Assembly: GCF_003591515.1 (NCBI RefSeq) | Contig: NZ_QZCG01000001.1 | Coordinates: forward strand, 310,001 to 374,000 | Reading direction: 5' to 3' | From: Paracoccus onubensis | Lineage (GTDB): Bacteria; Pseudomonadota; Alphaproteobacteria; Rhodobacterales; Rhodobacteraceae | Length of the DNA: 64,000 bases | Shown: positions 44,786-53,730 of the stretch, piece after piece | Position numbering within the stretch: position 1 is the stretch's first letter | Layout: each line of letters starts with the position of its first letter | Position numbers and translations under genes: made by a program | Notes under the pieces: generated by a model | Seen by the model: the letters and a program-made list of their open reading frames with translations, nothing else | The model's database searches: none | What the model was told of the DNA's origin: nothing

Positions 44786-45649
44786 TCAGGTAAAGCAGCC
44801 TGCGGGCATGCGGCTGGACAGGTCATTGGCGCATTTCACCACCGCGCGGGTGAGGTAATCGCTATAGGCGTCACTGGCCCGCCGCCGCTCTACCGTTACC
44901 CCGATCGAGCCGACGACGGCGCCCGACATGTCCCGCACCGGCGCGGCAAAGCCAGCCTGCCCGGTATGAAATTCGCCATCCTCGACCGCGAAGCCCGACC
45001 GCCGCACCAGCCGCAGCTCTTCGGTCAGATCCGACAGCGAGGTGATCGTATGCGGGGTGAACGCGGTCAGCCCGTTATCGGCCACGACCCGCGCCAGCTC
45101 AGCCTGCGGCAGCCATGCAAGGATCGCCTTGCCGTTGGCCACAGTATGGACAGCATGGGTCAGGGGGCGGTTGCCGAGATCGATGGCGCTGCCGCGGATC
45201 TGCGAGGGCAGGCGGACATAGCTGACCAGCGACGATCCCCGCAGTACCGTCATCTGCACGGCTTCGCGGATATCCTCGTTCAACTCGTGCAAGGACGGTT
45301 TCACGAATTCGATCAGTTTCGCCTCGCGCTCGGAGCGGCGCGACAGGATCTCGAATTTGGAGCTGAGACTATAGCCCTGAGCCCGTCCCGAATTGATCAC
45401 ATAGCCGCGGCGGACCAGAGTATTGATCAGGTGATGGCATGTCGACAGGTTCAGATCGGCCAGATTGGCGATATCCTTCAGCATCAGCGGCCGGTCGCTG
45501 AGCGACAAGATCTCGATGATCGACAGCACGCGATCGACGGACTGGATGCTTTTGCCTCGTTCCTCGCCGGGCAGGGCAGGGGACAGATGCCTGTAATGGG
45601 ACGCCCGCTTGCTGCCCGCCGCCGTTAACGCATTCGATACCTGCTGCAT
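44786..45649 (-). CDS. IclR family transcriptional regulator
   Basis: A 287-residue IclR regulator. The winged helix is at about 35-95 (SVDRVLSIIEILS, then MLKDIANLADLNLSTCHHLI), and the C-terminal effector domain at about 110-285 contains HAVHTVANGKAILAWLP and SIGVTVERRR. GGAGGTTTGC precedes the ATG at 45649. It is the only regulator beside the tetronate genes, and a dyad shared by its promoter and both operons indicates it controls them (inference). Confidence 0.93.
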   Translation of the reverse strand: MQQVSNALTAAGSKRASHYRHLSPALPGEERGKSIQSVDRVLSIIEILSLSDRPLMLKDIANLADLNLSTCHHLINTLVRRGYVINSGRAQGYSLSSKFEILSRRSEREAKLIEFVKPSLHELNEDIREAVQMTVLRGSSLVSYVRLPSQIRGSAIDLGNRPLTHAVHTVANGKAILAWLPQAELARVVADNGLTAFTPHTITSLSDLTEELRLVRRSGFAVEDGEFHTGQAGFAAPVRDMSGAVVGSIGVTVERRRASDAYSDYLTRAVVKCANDLSSRMPAGCFT

Positions 45650-45965
45650 GCAAACCTCCGCTTCGATGCCGCAGTGACAAGGCTATCACGTCCCGAAATT
45701 CCATCAATGCGTGTATCGGAATTGCGACAGAATTTCATAATGTGAAAAATTGGCGGCCATCGTCACCACATGACGGGTGAAAGATCGTACCGGTCGATGC
45801 GTCGTATCGGCATGTCGTGATAACGGGCGGGCTTCGAAGTGGAAACCCATCGATTGATCGAAAATTCAGAACAAAACAATTCTTTTTTCTTGTTGGAATA
45901 CAGATAAAAAATCCCCCATAAGCCGTGAAATAGCGAAAATTATCCTATCCAATGGCCAGATCACC
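45650..45965. other. AT-rich divergent gap iclR-yeiH
   Basis: 316 bp with the IclR-type dyad at 45733-45747, a dyad AACAA-N10-TTGTT at 45875-45894, and an AT-rich tract to 45940 that probably carries the yeiH promoter. No gene is visible. Confidence 0.55.
45733..45747. promoter_or_regulatory. IclR-type dyad, site 3 (autoregulatory)
   Basis: TTTCA-TAATG-TGAAA, perfect arms, flanked by AA and AA/TT to extend the symmetry. It is 84 bp upstream of the iclR start codon. Confidence 0.6.
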
Positions 45966-47027
45966 ATGTCGCATGTCACGACCGAGAAGCTTCCGAAAAC
46001 GGCTGGAGACAGCAAGACATCCTGGACGCCCGGGCTGTGGATGCGGCGCTATCTGCCGGGGCTTTGGCTGGTCGGCCTTCTGACGGCGGCCTCTTACGGA
46101 TTGCGTTCGTTTCCCGGTCTTGCACAGCTTAGCCCGATGATCATCGGCATCATACTGGGCGTAATGATGTGCAATCTCGCGCCCACGGCCGAGATATTCC
46201 GCCCCGGCATCGCCATCGCGGGCAAGGGGCTGCTGCGCGCCGCCGTCGCCCTTCTTGGTGTGCAGATCACCATTGGCGAATTGATCGGGATCGGCGCCTG
46301 GGGGCTGGCCAGTGCGGTCATCGCGTTATTCACCACATTTTTCTTTATCCTCTGGGTCGGGCGGCTGATGGGAGTCGGACGTTCGCTTACGGTGCTGATC
46401 GCGGCAGGAACCTCGGTTTGCGGCGCCGCTGCGATCGCGGGGGCGAACAGCGCTGCCCGCGGCTCGGATGAGGATGTGACCTATGCGGTCGCAAGCATCA
46501 CGCTGTTCGGCACGATCGCGATGTTCAGCCTTCCCCTGATCGGCAGGCTTCTGGGCATGGAGACGCAGGCCTATGGCACCTGGGTCGGGCTTTCAGTGCA
46601 TGAGGTCGCGCAGGTGGTGGGTGCCGGATTCCAAAGTGGTGAACTGGCTGGAAAAACCGCGGTCATTACAAAACTTGTGCGGGTCTTGCTGCTTGCCGTT
46701 CTGGTATCCGGGCTTGTGCTTGCCTTCCGGAAAAGAGACGGCGCGGAACCGGAAGCGGACAAGACTTCTGCCGGTGTTCCGCTGGTTCCTGGCTTCATCC
46801 TTGGTTTTCTGGGGCTGGTTCTGCTGAATTCGGGCGGCCTGTTGCCCGAGATGCCCCGCGAGGCGATCATCGATGTGACGCCCGTTCTGTTGACTGCCGC
46901 GCTTGCGGCGCTGGGGCTTGGCACGCGGTTCGACAAGCTGCGCGAATTGGGCGTGAAGCCGCTGATCCTTTGCGGATTGGGTACGATTGTCATCACCACG
47001 CTTTCCTATATTCTCGTGTCGATGTGA
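45966..47027 (+). CDS. yeiH: YeiH family membrane protein (putative sulfate/sulfite exporter)
   Basis: A 353-residue inner-membrane protein of the YeiH/UPF0324 family with about ten helices. The family signature LIAAGTSVCGAAAIAGAN and the YAVASITLFGTIAM segment are visible, as is the VGLSVHEVAQVVGAG stretch. Function is poorly established; export of sulfate or sulfite has been proposed. A LysR gene follows 51 bp later, the arrangement seen with yeiE in enterobacteria. Confidence 0.88.
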   Translation: MSHVTTEKLPKTAGDSKTSWTPGLWMRRYLPGLWLVGLLTAASYGLRSFPGLAQLSPMIIGIILGVMMCNLAPTAEIFRPGIAIAGKGLLRAAVALLGVQITIGELIGIGAWGLASAVIALFTTFFFILWVGRLMGVGRSLTVLIAAGTSVCGAAAIAGANSAARGSDEDVTYAVASITLFGTIAMFSLPLIGRLLGMETQAYGTWVGLSVHEVAQVVGAGFQSGELAGKTAVITKLVRVLLLAVLVSGLVLAFRKRDGAEPEADKTSAGVPLVPGFILGFLGLVLLNSGGLLPEMPREAIIDVTPVLLTAALAALGLGTRFDKLRELGVKPLILCGLGTIVITTLSYILVSM

Positions 47028-47078
47028 TATCGAGGCGGCTTCCGATCTTCGGATTGCGGCCATCTGAAAGTACCGCCC

Positions 47079-47993
47079 ATGACCATTGACCAGCTGCGGA
47101 TTTTCCTTGAGGTGGCCCGGCAGCAGCATGTTACCCAGGCAGCAGCCATGCTGAATCTGACCCAATCAACGGTCAGTGCCGCGATCAAGGCATTGGAAAC
47201 CCGGCATGACGTGCAACTTTTCAACCGGCTTGGCCGCGGCATTCACCTTACCCGCGAGGGCGAGCAATTCGTTGCTCTGGCCGAAAAGGTTCTGGCCTCT
47301 GTGCGCGATGCCGAGCAGTTGCTGCAGGATTTCGGCGTTGGCAATGCCGGTCGGCTGAAGATATTCGCCAGCCAGACGGTCGCCAGCGTCTGGCTCCCCC
47401 AGCGTCTGGTGCAGTTTCATCAGCACTGCCCGGCAATCAGCATCGGACTTGAGGTCAGCAATACGCAGAATTGCGTGGATGCGATTATCCAGGGCAAGGC
47501 CGACGCGGCCTTTATCGAAGCGTCGGTCAATAATGCCGAACTTTGCCAGATCCCCGTGGGGCTTGATCAGTTGGTGCTGCTTGTCGGAGAGCAGCATCAC
47601 TGGAGCGGGACACCTCCGCGCGGTTTTGGCGAATTGTTCGAAACCGGCTGGATTCTGCGTGAGGCGGGCTCGGGCACCCGCGCGACATTCGAGCAGAAAC
47701 TGCGCGCCGAAGGGTATGATCCCGAACAGCTCGACATCTTCCTTGAGCTTCCCAGCAACGAGTCGGTTTGCGCCGCTGTCGAGGGCTCGAAGCTGGCGAC
47801 CGTGATCTCGAAGGATGTCGCGCAACCCTATCTGAGTGCCGGACGCATGGTTGCGCCGCCCTTCGATCTGCCGGCGCGTCCGTTCCATATGATCCGCCAC
47901 AAGGACCGGCATCGCTCGCGCGCGTTGGGTCTGCTTGAGGAATTCATGGCGGCCAAGCGCTCCGTAACCCCGCCACCGGCTGGCGGTCTCTGA
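47079..47993 (+). CDS. LysR family regulator (YeiE-like by position)
   Basis: A 304-residue LysR protein with N-terminal helix-turn-helix TQAAAMLNLTQSTVSAAIKAL and a two-lobe effector domain with GKADAAFIEASVNN. It is transcribed in the same direction as yeiH, 51 bp after it, so it may be cotranscribed. In E. coli the similarly placed YeiE is a sulfite-responsive regulator; whether this protein is orthologous cannot be decided here. Confidence 0.9.
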   Translation: MTIDQLRIFLEVARQQHVTQAAAMLNLTQSTVSAAIKALETRHDVQLFNRLGRGIHLTREGEQFVALAEKVLASVRDAEQLLQDFGVGNAGRLKIFASQTVASVWLPQRLVQFHQHCPAISIGLEVSNTQNCVDAIIQGKADAAFIEASVNNAELCQIPVGLDQLVLLVGEQHHWSGTPPRGFGELFETGWILREAGSGTRATFEQKLRAEGYDPEQLDIFLELPSNESVCAAVEGSKLATVISKDVAQPYLSAGRMVAPPFDLPARPFHMIRHKDRHRSRALGLLEEFMAAKRSVTPPPAGGL

Positions 47994-48100
47994 TCCGGGG
48001 GAGGAATACGGGGCAGTCGGTTGTCCGCGTTCCGATTTCAACCAACGCGAAACCGCTCTCATCTTCTCTTCTGTCCTCGGGTATCTGTCCCAGGAAATGA

Positions 48101-48132
48101 ATATGCGGCCCGCCTTGAAACGGGCCGCATAT
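48101..48132. terminator. Hairpin terminator between lysR and PQQ dehydrogenase
   Basis: Perfect 12-bp stem ATATGCGGCCCG / CGGGCCGCATAT around an eight-base loop, between convergent genes. T-rich sequence after the stem is modest on both strands, so termination efficiency is uncertain. Confidence 0.75.
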
Positions 48133-48163
48133 CAGAGCTTTACCTTGTTCCGTCTGTCGGAAG

Positions 48164-50650
48164 TCAGTTTGCTTCCGGCAGGGCATAGGCGACGATGTAA
48201 TCGCCCCGATCGGGCGATTGCCGTGCGCCACCTGCGGAGACGACGACGAATTGCCGGCCGCTTTCGGGCGATACATAGGTCATCGGCGTTGCCTGTGCGC
48301 CGACCGGCAGGCGAGCTTTCCACAATTCCTCGCCGGTGAAGGTATCTAAGGCGCGCAGATAGTAATCCTGCGTTCCCGCATAGAAGGTCAGCCCTCCGGC
48401 AGTGGTCATCGGCCCGCCCAGGGAAGGCATGCCCACGGGGATCGGCAGATTGGTCTTCATTCCCAGAGGGCCGCTATCCTGCAATGTCCCTGCGGGAACC
48501 TGCCATGCGATCTCGCGGGTTTTCAGGTCGATGCCGGTGATGGTGCCATAGGGAGGCTGATGACAGGGAACCTGCAGGGGCGAGAAGAAACCGTTCTTCC
48601 ACGCCGCATAGGGAGTCCCGGTCTGGGTCGCCAGCCCCTCATGCGAATCCGATGATACCGCACCGGATTCGACTTCGGCCTGCGGGATGAGCTGGACGAA
48701 TTGCGGCATGCGGATATCATTGACGATCAGCATCGAATTGCCTTCGTCGACCGAGGCGGAGCCCCAGTTCATCCCGCCGTAATAGCCCGGCATGATCAGG
48801 CTCATATCTGTGCCCGGAGGTGTGAATTCACCCTCGTATCGCATCTTGCGGAACTGGATCCGGCAATAAAGCAGGTCATAGGGCGTCGCGCCCCACATCC
48901 GTGCCTCGGTGAAGGGTTCGGTGCCGATGGCGGGCATGCCCACGGAGTAGGGTTGAGTTTCGGACAGGAAATCTTCCGGAACGCCACCGGCCTGCGGCAC
49001 TGGCTTTTCTTCGACCTTGGCGATCGGATTGCCGTCGCGGCGATCCAGCATGAAGATCTGGCCCCGCTTGGTCACCTGGATAAGCGCGGGAATCGTGCCG
49101 CCGTCTCCGTCGGGGATATCGTAAAGCGCCGGTTGCGACGGAACGTCATAGTCCCAGATGTCGTGATGGACGGTCTGGAATTTCCAACGCTCCTTGCCCG
49201 TGGCCAGATCAAGCGCCACGACCGAGGCGGAATATTCCTCGGCAGCTTCCGAACGATGGGCGCCGAAGAAATCGGGGGTGGCGTTGCCGGTCGGCAGATA
49301 GATCAGCCCCAGTTCCTCATCCACGGCCGGAGTCGACCAGACATTCGGGGTTCCCGGGGTATAGGTCTCGCCTTCCGGGGGCGCTCCGGTGATCGCGGGA
49401 TTGCCAAGATCCCATGCCCAGGCAAGCTCACCCGTGACTGCGGAAAATGCCCGGACAGCGCCCGAAGGCTCGCCGGTCTTGACATTGTCCCAGACCCAGC
49501 CGCCGACGACGATCAGGTCATCCGCGACGGTCGGAGCAGAGGTCTGGAAATAGAAGCCTTCCTCGACTTCGCCCATGCCCTGCTTGAGGTCGACAATGCC
49601 TGCATCGCCGAAACCGGCGCAGGGCTCGCCCGTCGCCGCGTCGATCTGGATCAGCCGCGCATCGATGGTGGTCAAGACGATCCGCTGCGCGCAGGCTTGG
49701 GGTTCCGCTGCTGCGGTTTCCTCTGTTTCCGCAGTGCCGGGTGTTTCCGTCGCTGCGGGGCCTTCGGCGGTTTCCGCGCCGTCTTCCGACGTCGCGGGAT
49801 CGCCGGGCTGCGCGGTCGCGGTGGTGCCGGCGGCAAGGGCGGCATCCGAAGGTTCGTAATAGCTGACCCCACGGCAACGCTGCCACAATGGCGAACTGGC
49901 TTCGGGATCGTATTTCCAGCGAAGTTCGCCCGTCTCGGCGTTCAGGGCGTGAACGATATTATGCGGCGAGCAGGTATAAACGGTGTCGTTCACCATCAGC
50001 GGCGTATTCTGATCCTGCGCAGGATCTTCCGCGGTATCGCCGGTCTGAAAGGTCCAGGCGACTTCGAGTTCACCGACATTCCCGGCATTGATCTGATCGA
50101 TCTGCGCGAAGCGGGTGCCATGTGTGGTCCGGGCATAGGCGGGCCAATCCGTCCGGGCATCCGCGGGCACTTCCGCAACCGCATCCGGCGCGGTGCCCCG
50201 GATCACTCCATGAGGCTGGAACGCCAGATAGCCGGTCGCGGCCAGTGCCAGAACAAGGATGGCGGCAATGGTGAAGGGAAGCGCCTTGCGCGGACGCCCC
50301 GGAAACAGCGGCACGCATAGCGCGACGACGATCCCCAGAACCATCGGCGCCACCAGACGCGGCACGAGCGGCCAGAAATCCATGCCGGCTTCCCACAGCG
50401 CCCAGGCGACCGTGGCAAGGAACACAAGCGCATAAAGCCAGATCCCGGCCTTATTGCGTATGAAGAACAAGATACCGGTAACGACGATGCACAGGCCGGC
50501 GAGCAGGTAATACCACGACCCGCCAAGACCGATAAGCTGTGCGCCGCTCCAGGCCAGTGGCAGCCCGGCGAGCGCAATGAGTATGCCGACGATACGCAAC
50601 AGCAACCCGCCACCTTCCGGCGGCTTGCTTTGCAAATTGTTCATGGACAT
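48164..50650 (-). CDS. Membrane-bound PQQ-dependent dehydrogenase (glucose/quinate/shikimate family)
   Basis: An 828-residue quinoprotein. The N-terminal part has about five membrane helices (residues 14-155), and the rest is an eight-bladed PQQ beta-propeller in the periplasm. Visible features include DWPAYARTTHGTRFA, NTPLMVNDTVY, YSASVVALDLATGKERW and VHHDIWDYDVPSQPALYD. It oxidises glucose or a cyclic acid and passes electrons to ubiquinone. An Ala/Thr/Glu/Pro-rich insertion of about 45 residues sits after RCRGVSYYEPSD. The ATG at 50650 follows GAAAGGAACATCGG. The two-component system upstream may regulate it. Confidence 0.92.
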   Translation of the reverse strand: MSMNNLQSKPPEGGGLLLRIVGILIALAGLPLAWSGAQLIGLGGSWYYLLAGLCIVVTGILFFIRNKAGIWLYALVFLATVAWALWEAGMDFWPLVPRLVAPMVLGIVVALCVPLFPGRPRKALPFTIAAILVLALAATGYLAFQPHGVIRGTAPDAVAEVPADARTDWPAYARTTHGTRFAQIDQINAGNVGELEVAWTFQTGDTAEDPAQDQNTPLMVNDTVYTCSPHNIVHALNAETGELRWKYDPEASSPLWQRCRGVSYYEPSDAALAAGTTATAQPGDPATSEDGAETAEGPAATETPGTAETEETAAAEPQACAQRIVLTTIDARLIQIDAATGEPCAGFGDAGIVDLKQGMGEVEEGFYFQTSAPTVADDLIVVGGWVWDNVKTGEPSGAVRAFSAVTGELAWAWDLGNPAITGAPPEGETYTPGTPNVWSTPAVDEELGLIYLPTGNATPDFFGAHRSEAAEEYSASVVALDLATGKERWKFQTVHHDIWDYDVPSQPALYDIPDGDGGTIPALIQVTKRGQIFMLDRRDGNPIAKVEEKPVPQAGGVPEDFLSETQPYSVGMPAIGTEPFTEARMWGATPYDLLYCRIQFRKMRYEGEFTPPGTDMSLIMPGYYGGMNWGSASVDEGNSMLIVNDIRMPQFVQLIPQAEVESGAVSSDSHEGLATQTGTPYAAWKNGFFSPLQVPCHQPPYGTITGIDLKTREIAWQVPAGTLQDSGPLGMKTNLPIPVGMPSLGGPMTTAGGLTFYAGTQDYYLRALDTFTGEELWKARLPVGAQATPMTYVSPESGRQFVVVSAGGARQSPDRGDYIVAYALPEAN

Positions 50651-50906
50651 CCGATGTTCCTTTCTCACGCGGCCCGAAATGCTGCGGACCGTACCGCAAT
50701 ACCAATCAGCATGACTGGCCGATCGGAGGACCTGGCGGCTTATGGGAAGGGCGAGGCAATGCCTGGCTGGACGGTTCGTATTTTTCCCGCCGACAAGTTC
50801 CTGAAAGATTGGTAGGCCAGAAAACAACAAATGACAACGCGCAGAACGCTGTAACGTCAGAATATTTTTAGGTGTTGTGCAGTTCGTGCAAATGCATCCG
50901 CCACCG

Positions 50907-51602
50907 TCACGACAAGCTCAGCCCGGCCGCGAATGTATAGCCGACGCCGTAGACGACCTTGATCGGTGCGGGCAGATTGACCCGTTGTTCGATCTTGCGG
51001 CGAAGCCGGCTGACCACCGCATCCAGATGCCGGTGATCGAAGGGCCAGTTGGGCCGGGCCACGACATTCGCCAGTTCGTCCCGCGAGCAAATCCCCCCCG
51101 AACGCTTGCACAGCAGATGCATGAAGGCGAATTCGGTTGCGGTCAGCTTCAGGGCATGACCGTTCGGCGCGATCAGCGTCCAGTCTATGGTGTCCAGAAT
51201 CCACTGCCCGGATTCTTCGCTTCCGGAGCCGGGCGCATCGCTCGTGCGCCTCAAAAGGCTGCGGATCGCGGCTTCGATCTCTCGCAGGGTGCTGTGCTTG
51301 ACCAGATAGATATCCGCGCCACTCTCATAGCCGCGAATGCGGTCGTCGCTATCTCCCAGCGCAGTCAGCATGATGATGCCGCAAGGATGTGATCCGCGAA
51401 TTTCGCCGGCAAGTTCGAAGCCGTTTCCGTCCGGCAGCCCGACATCCAGAATGACAACATCCGGCGGAGTGCCCTTGGCAAGGGTCAGGCGCAGATCCTG
51501 CGCCGTCGCGACCCCCATGGTCGTATATCCCGTCAGTTCGAGAAAATCCGTCAAATCGCGGCGAAGGCGGGATTCATCCTCGACGATAAGAATATGTGTC
51601 AT
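50907..51602 (-). CDS. OmpR-family response regulator
   Basis: A 231-residue response regulator. The receiver domain (about 1-115) has the acidic pair at E8-D9, phosphoacceptor D53 in VVILDVGLPDG, T80 and K102. The C-terminal winged helix (about 135-228) carries LTATEFAFMHLL and DAVVSRLRRKIE. Its ATG overlaps the kinase stop in ATGA arrangement on the minus strand, so the two are coupled. A 256-bp gap separates it from the PQQ dehydrogenase gene on the same strand. Confidence 0.93.
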   Translation of the reverse strand: MTHILIVEDESRLRRDLTDFLELTGYTTMGVATAQDLRLTLAKGTPPDVVILDVGLPDGNGFELAGEIRGSHPCGIIMLTALGDSDDRIRGYESGADIYLVKHSTLREIEAAIRSLLRRTSDAPGSGSEESGQWILDTIDWTLIAPNGHALKLTATEFAFMHLLCKRSGGICSRDELANVVARPNWPFDHRHLDAVVSRLRRKIEQRVNLPAPIKVVYGVGYTFAAGLSLS

Positions 51603-53044
51603 GCCATCATTTCCTTCGGCAGAGCGGGCTGTGCCGATCCATGCGGCAGGGGCAGGCTTACGATCGCGGTCATGCCCCGGCTCTCATTGGGCGATAGATG
51701 CAGTTTGCCGCCATGATAGCCAAGCAGCTTGCGCGACATGTAAAGGCCAAGCCCGGTGCCGGTTCCCGCCTTTGTATTCGAACCCCGGAAGAAGCGGCGG
51801 CCGATCTTGTGGAAATCCGCTTGCGGAATGCCGATGCCGCGGTCACGGATCCGGATGGTGATCTCGGTGTCCCTGGTTCGGATATCGATTTCGATCGGCT
51901 GATCCTCGGGCGAATATTTGAGCGCATTGTCAATCAGGTTGATCAGCACTGTCGCCAGCATCTCGGGATCCGCGAACAGCAATGTTCCACCGTCGTCGGC
52001 GGTGAAGATCAGCCGTTCGCCGCGTCCTGTCAGCTCGAAATGCAATCTTACATCCGAGATGAGCAGGCCGATCCTGATCGGTTCCGGCTGGAATCCCGTA
52101 TCGCGATCCTTGGCCATGAAACGCTCGATCAGCGAAACCAGCCGGTCTATCGCCTCGCCGATCGCGGCGATCCGGTCCTTCGTGGCCGAAGGCGATTTGT
52201 CTCCGACAAGTTCGATCATGTCGGTCGCATTGCGGATGATGGCAAGCGGGGTGCGGAATTCATGGCCGACGATCCGCATGAAATCGGTCTGTTCCTCGCG
52301 CAGGCCGCGTTCGGTTTCGAGACTTGCGCTTAGCCGCGTCTCAAGCTGGCGGCGCATCGTGATTTCGTGGGACAAGGCGGTGTTCTTTTCGCGCAGGTCG
52401 TTCGACAGCCGCGTGCTGACCATGAACAGCATGCAGGCGAAGAAGGCGATCTGGAACAATGATCCCTGCAGCAGATACCAGCTGTTATGGTTGGCCAGAA
52501 CCAGTGAATTCACCAGCCCGACCATCCGGAATTCAAAGACGCTTTGCGCAATGCTCGAGGCCATGTATTCGACGAATATCCCGATGGTGATCCAGCGCAG
52601 CAGGATCGGCTGGGTCCGGTCGCGGCTCAGGGCCAGACAAATCACCGACATCATGATCACCGTGAAGATCGTCGACATATGCACCCGGATGGCGACATTA
52701 CCCGGATCAATGGTGACGGCGATGTTCCAGCCGATGACATGCAGGACAAGCAGCGATATCCCGATCCAGCTATAGCGAGGCTGGCCAAGAAAGCGGGCCA
52801 GCCCTTCGGCAAGCAGGACCAGTCCAACCTTGATCGTCGTATTGGCCAGCACGATGCTCCAGCCTGAGGGCTCGACGCCGCGTATGATCATGAGAAAAAG
52901 CCCAAGCGCGATGGCGCCCAGCCCCGCGGCGAGAAACTTGAGTTCGTAAAGATGCCGCCACGCCAGCCATACAAAGATCCAGGCGATTGCCTGCAAACTC
53001 GCGATTGCAAATGTGACAATCAGCACAGTCTTGAGATCAAGCAT
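51599..53044 (-). CDS. Sensor histidine kinase with polytopic N-terminus
   Basis: A 481-residue kinase with about seven membrane segments in the first 210 residues and no sizeable periplasmic domain. A coiled coil (about 212-255) precedes the histidine box with H261 (VGHEFRTPLAII). The ATPase domain has N373 (LIDNALKYSPE), DRGIGIP at 401-407 and GTGTGLGL at 427-434. The sensor part resembles the intramembrane or quinone-sensing type, but I do not recognise the ligand. It is the partner of the response regulator. Confidence 0.92.
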   Translation of the reverse strand: MLDLKTVLIVTFAIASLQAIAWIFVWLAWRHLYELKFLAAGLGAIALGLFLMIIRGVEPSGWSIVLANTTIKVGLVLLAEGLARFLGQPRYSWIGISLLVLHVIGWNIAVTIDPGNVAIRVHMSTIFTVIMMSVICLALSRDRTQPILLRWITIGIFVEYMASSIAQSVFEFRMVGLVNSLVLANHNSWYLLQGSLFQIAFFACMLFMVSTRLSNDLREKNTALSHEITMRRQLETRLSASLETERGLREEQTDFMRIVGHEFRTPLAIIRNATDMIELVGDKSPSATKDRIAAIGEAIDRLVSLIERFMAKDRDTGFQPEPIRIGLLISDVRLHFELTGRGERLIFTADDGGTLLFADPEMLATVLINLIDNALKYSPEDQPIEIDIRTRDTEITIRIRDRGIGIPQADFHKIGRRFFRGSNTKAGTGTGLGLYMSRKLLGYHGGKLHLSPNESRGMTAIVSLPLPHGSAQPALPKEMMA

Positions 53045-53276
53045 GACTGAATATCTCCCGGCACCCTTCTTCTATATTGCATACGGGTCGAGATTTTACC
53101 GTTGCAGGAGTTTCCGCATCAGGCAAGCGCCGCATGCCATATGCAAGATTTCCGAAGAATTCCATAGAATTGGTAGGTAGACTCATAAGTTCAGCCGTCG
53201 GTATCGTAGCGGAGTTCCGATCCGGTGGCGAAGTATTTCCTGACGTTACGGCCGGATCGTCGATATGGGGAGCGAT

Positions 53277-53465
53277 ATGACAAGAGCCTATCCGACCATC
53301 CTCCGCCCGCTTCTGGTCCTGCTGAGCCTGTTCGGCCTTGGTGCCTGCAACGCGCCTTCCGGCGGCCCGGTATCGGCTTGCGAGGATTCGGCCACCACGC
53401 AATGCCTGATGTCCTACCCGGACTGGTCATGGGCCAATGGCGCCGCGTGGCCCGTGCAGCTCTGA
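53277..53465 (+). CDS. Small putative lipoprotein
   Basis: A 62-residue protein with a lipoprotein signal: arginine at position 10, a hydrophobic core (LLVLLSLFG) and lipobox LGAC with the lipidated C24. The mature part is 39 residues with C35 and C43, which could form a disulfide. GGGGAG-CGAT precedes the ATG. No family is recognised, and the gene stands alone between the kinase and the convergent Ldh gene. Confidence 0.6.
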   Translation: MTRAYPTILRPLLVLLSLFGLGACNAPSGGPVSACEDSATTQCLMSYPDWSWANGAAWPVQL

Positions 53466-53730
53466 TCATCGGATGCCAGCGATATCCCGGACCGTCATGG
53501 CCTGACGCAGAATATCAGGATCAGGTTTCGAGCAGGGCGCGCCCGTGCAGAGAGAATAACTTTGCACGGGCGCGGCAATCGGGCCGGGACATTCGTTGAT
53601 TCACATGTGAATATCCCGGCGTTCCGTTATTTATTGGATGAATCCCGGGCCATGCGGGTATCGCTCTTGATCCCGGAACCGGGCCAGCCGCGGCATTCGA
53701 TTGGCGGCGGCAACATCGTCCGGATGCGCG

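Noticed and set aside
48701..50320. 539-codon open frame on the plus strand
   Set aside because: Antisense shadow of the PQQ dehydrogenase; Gly/Arg/Ile-rich with no recognisable domain.
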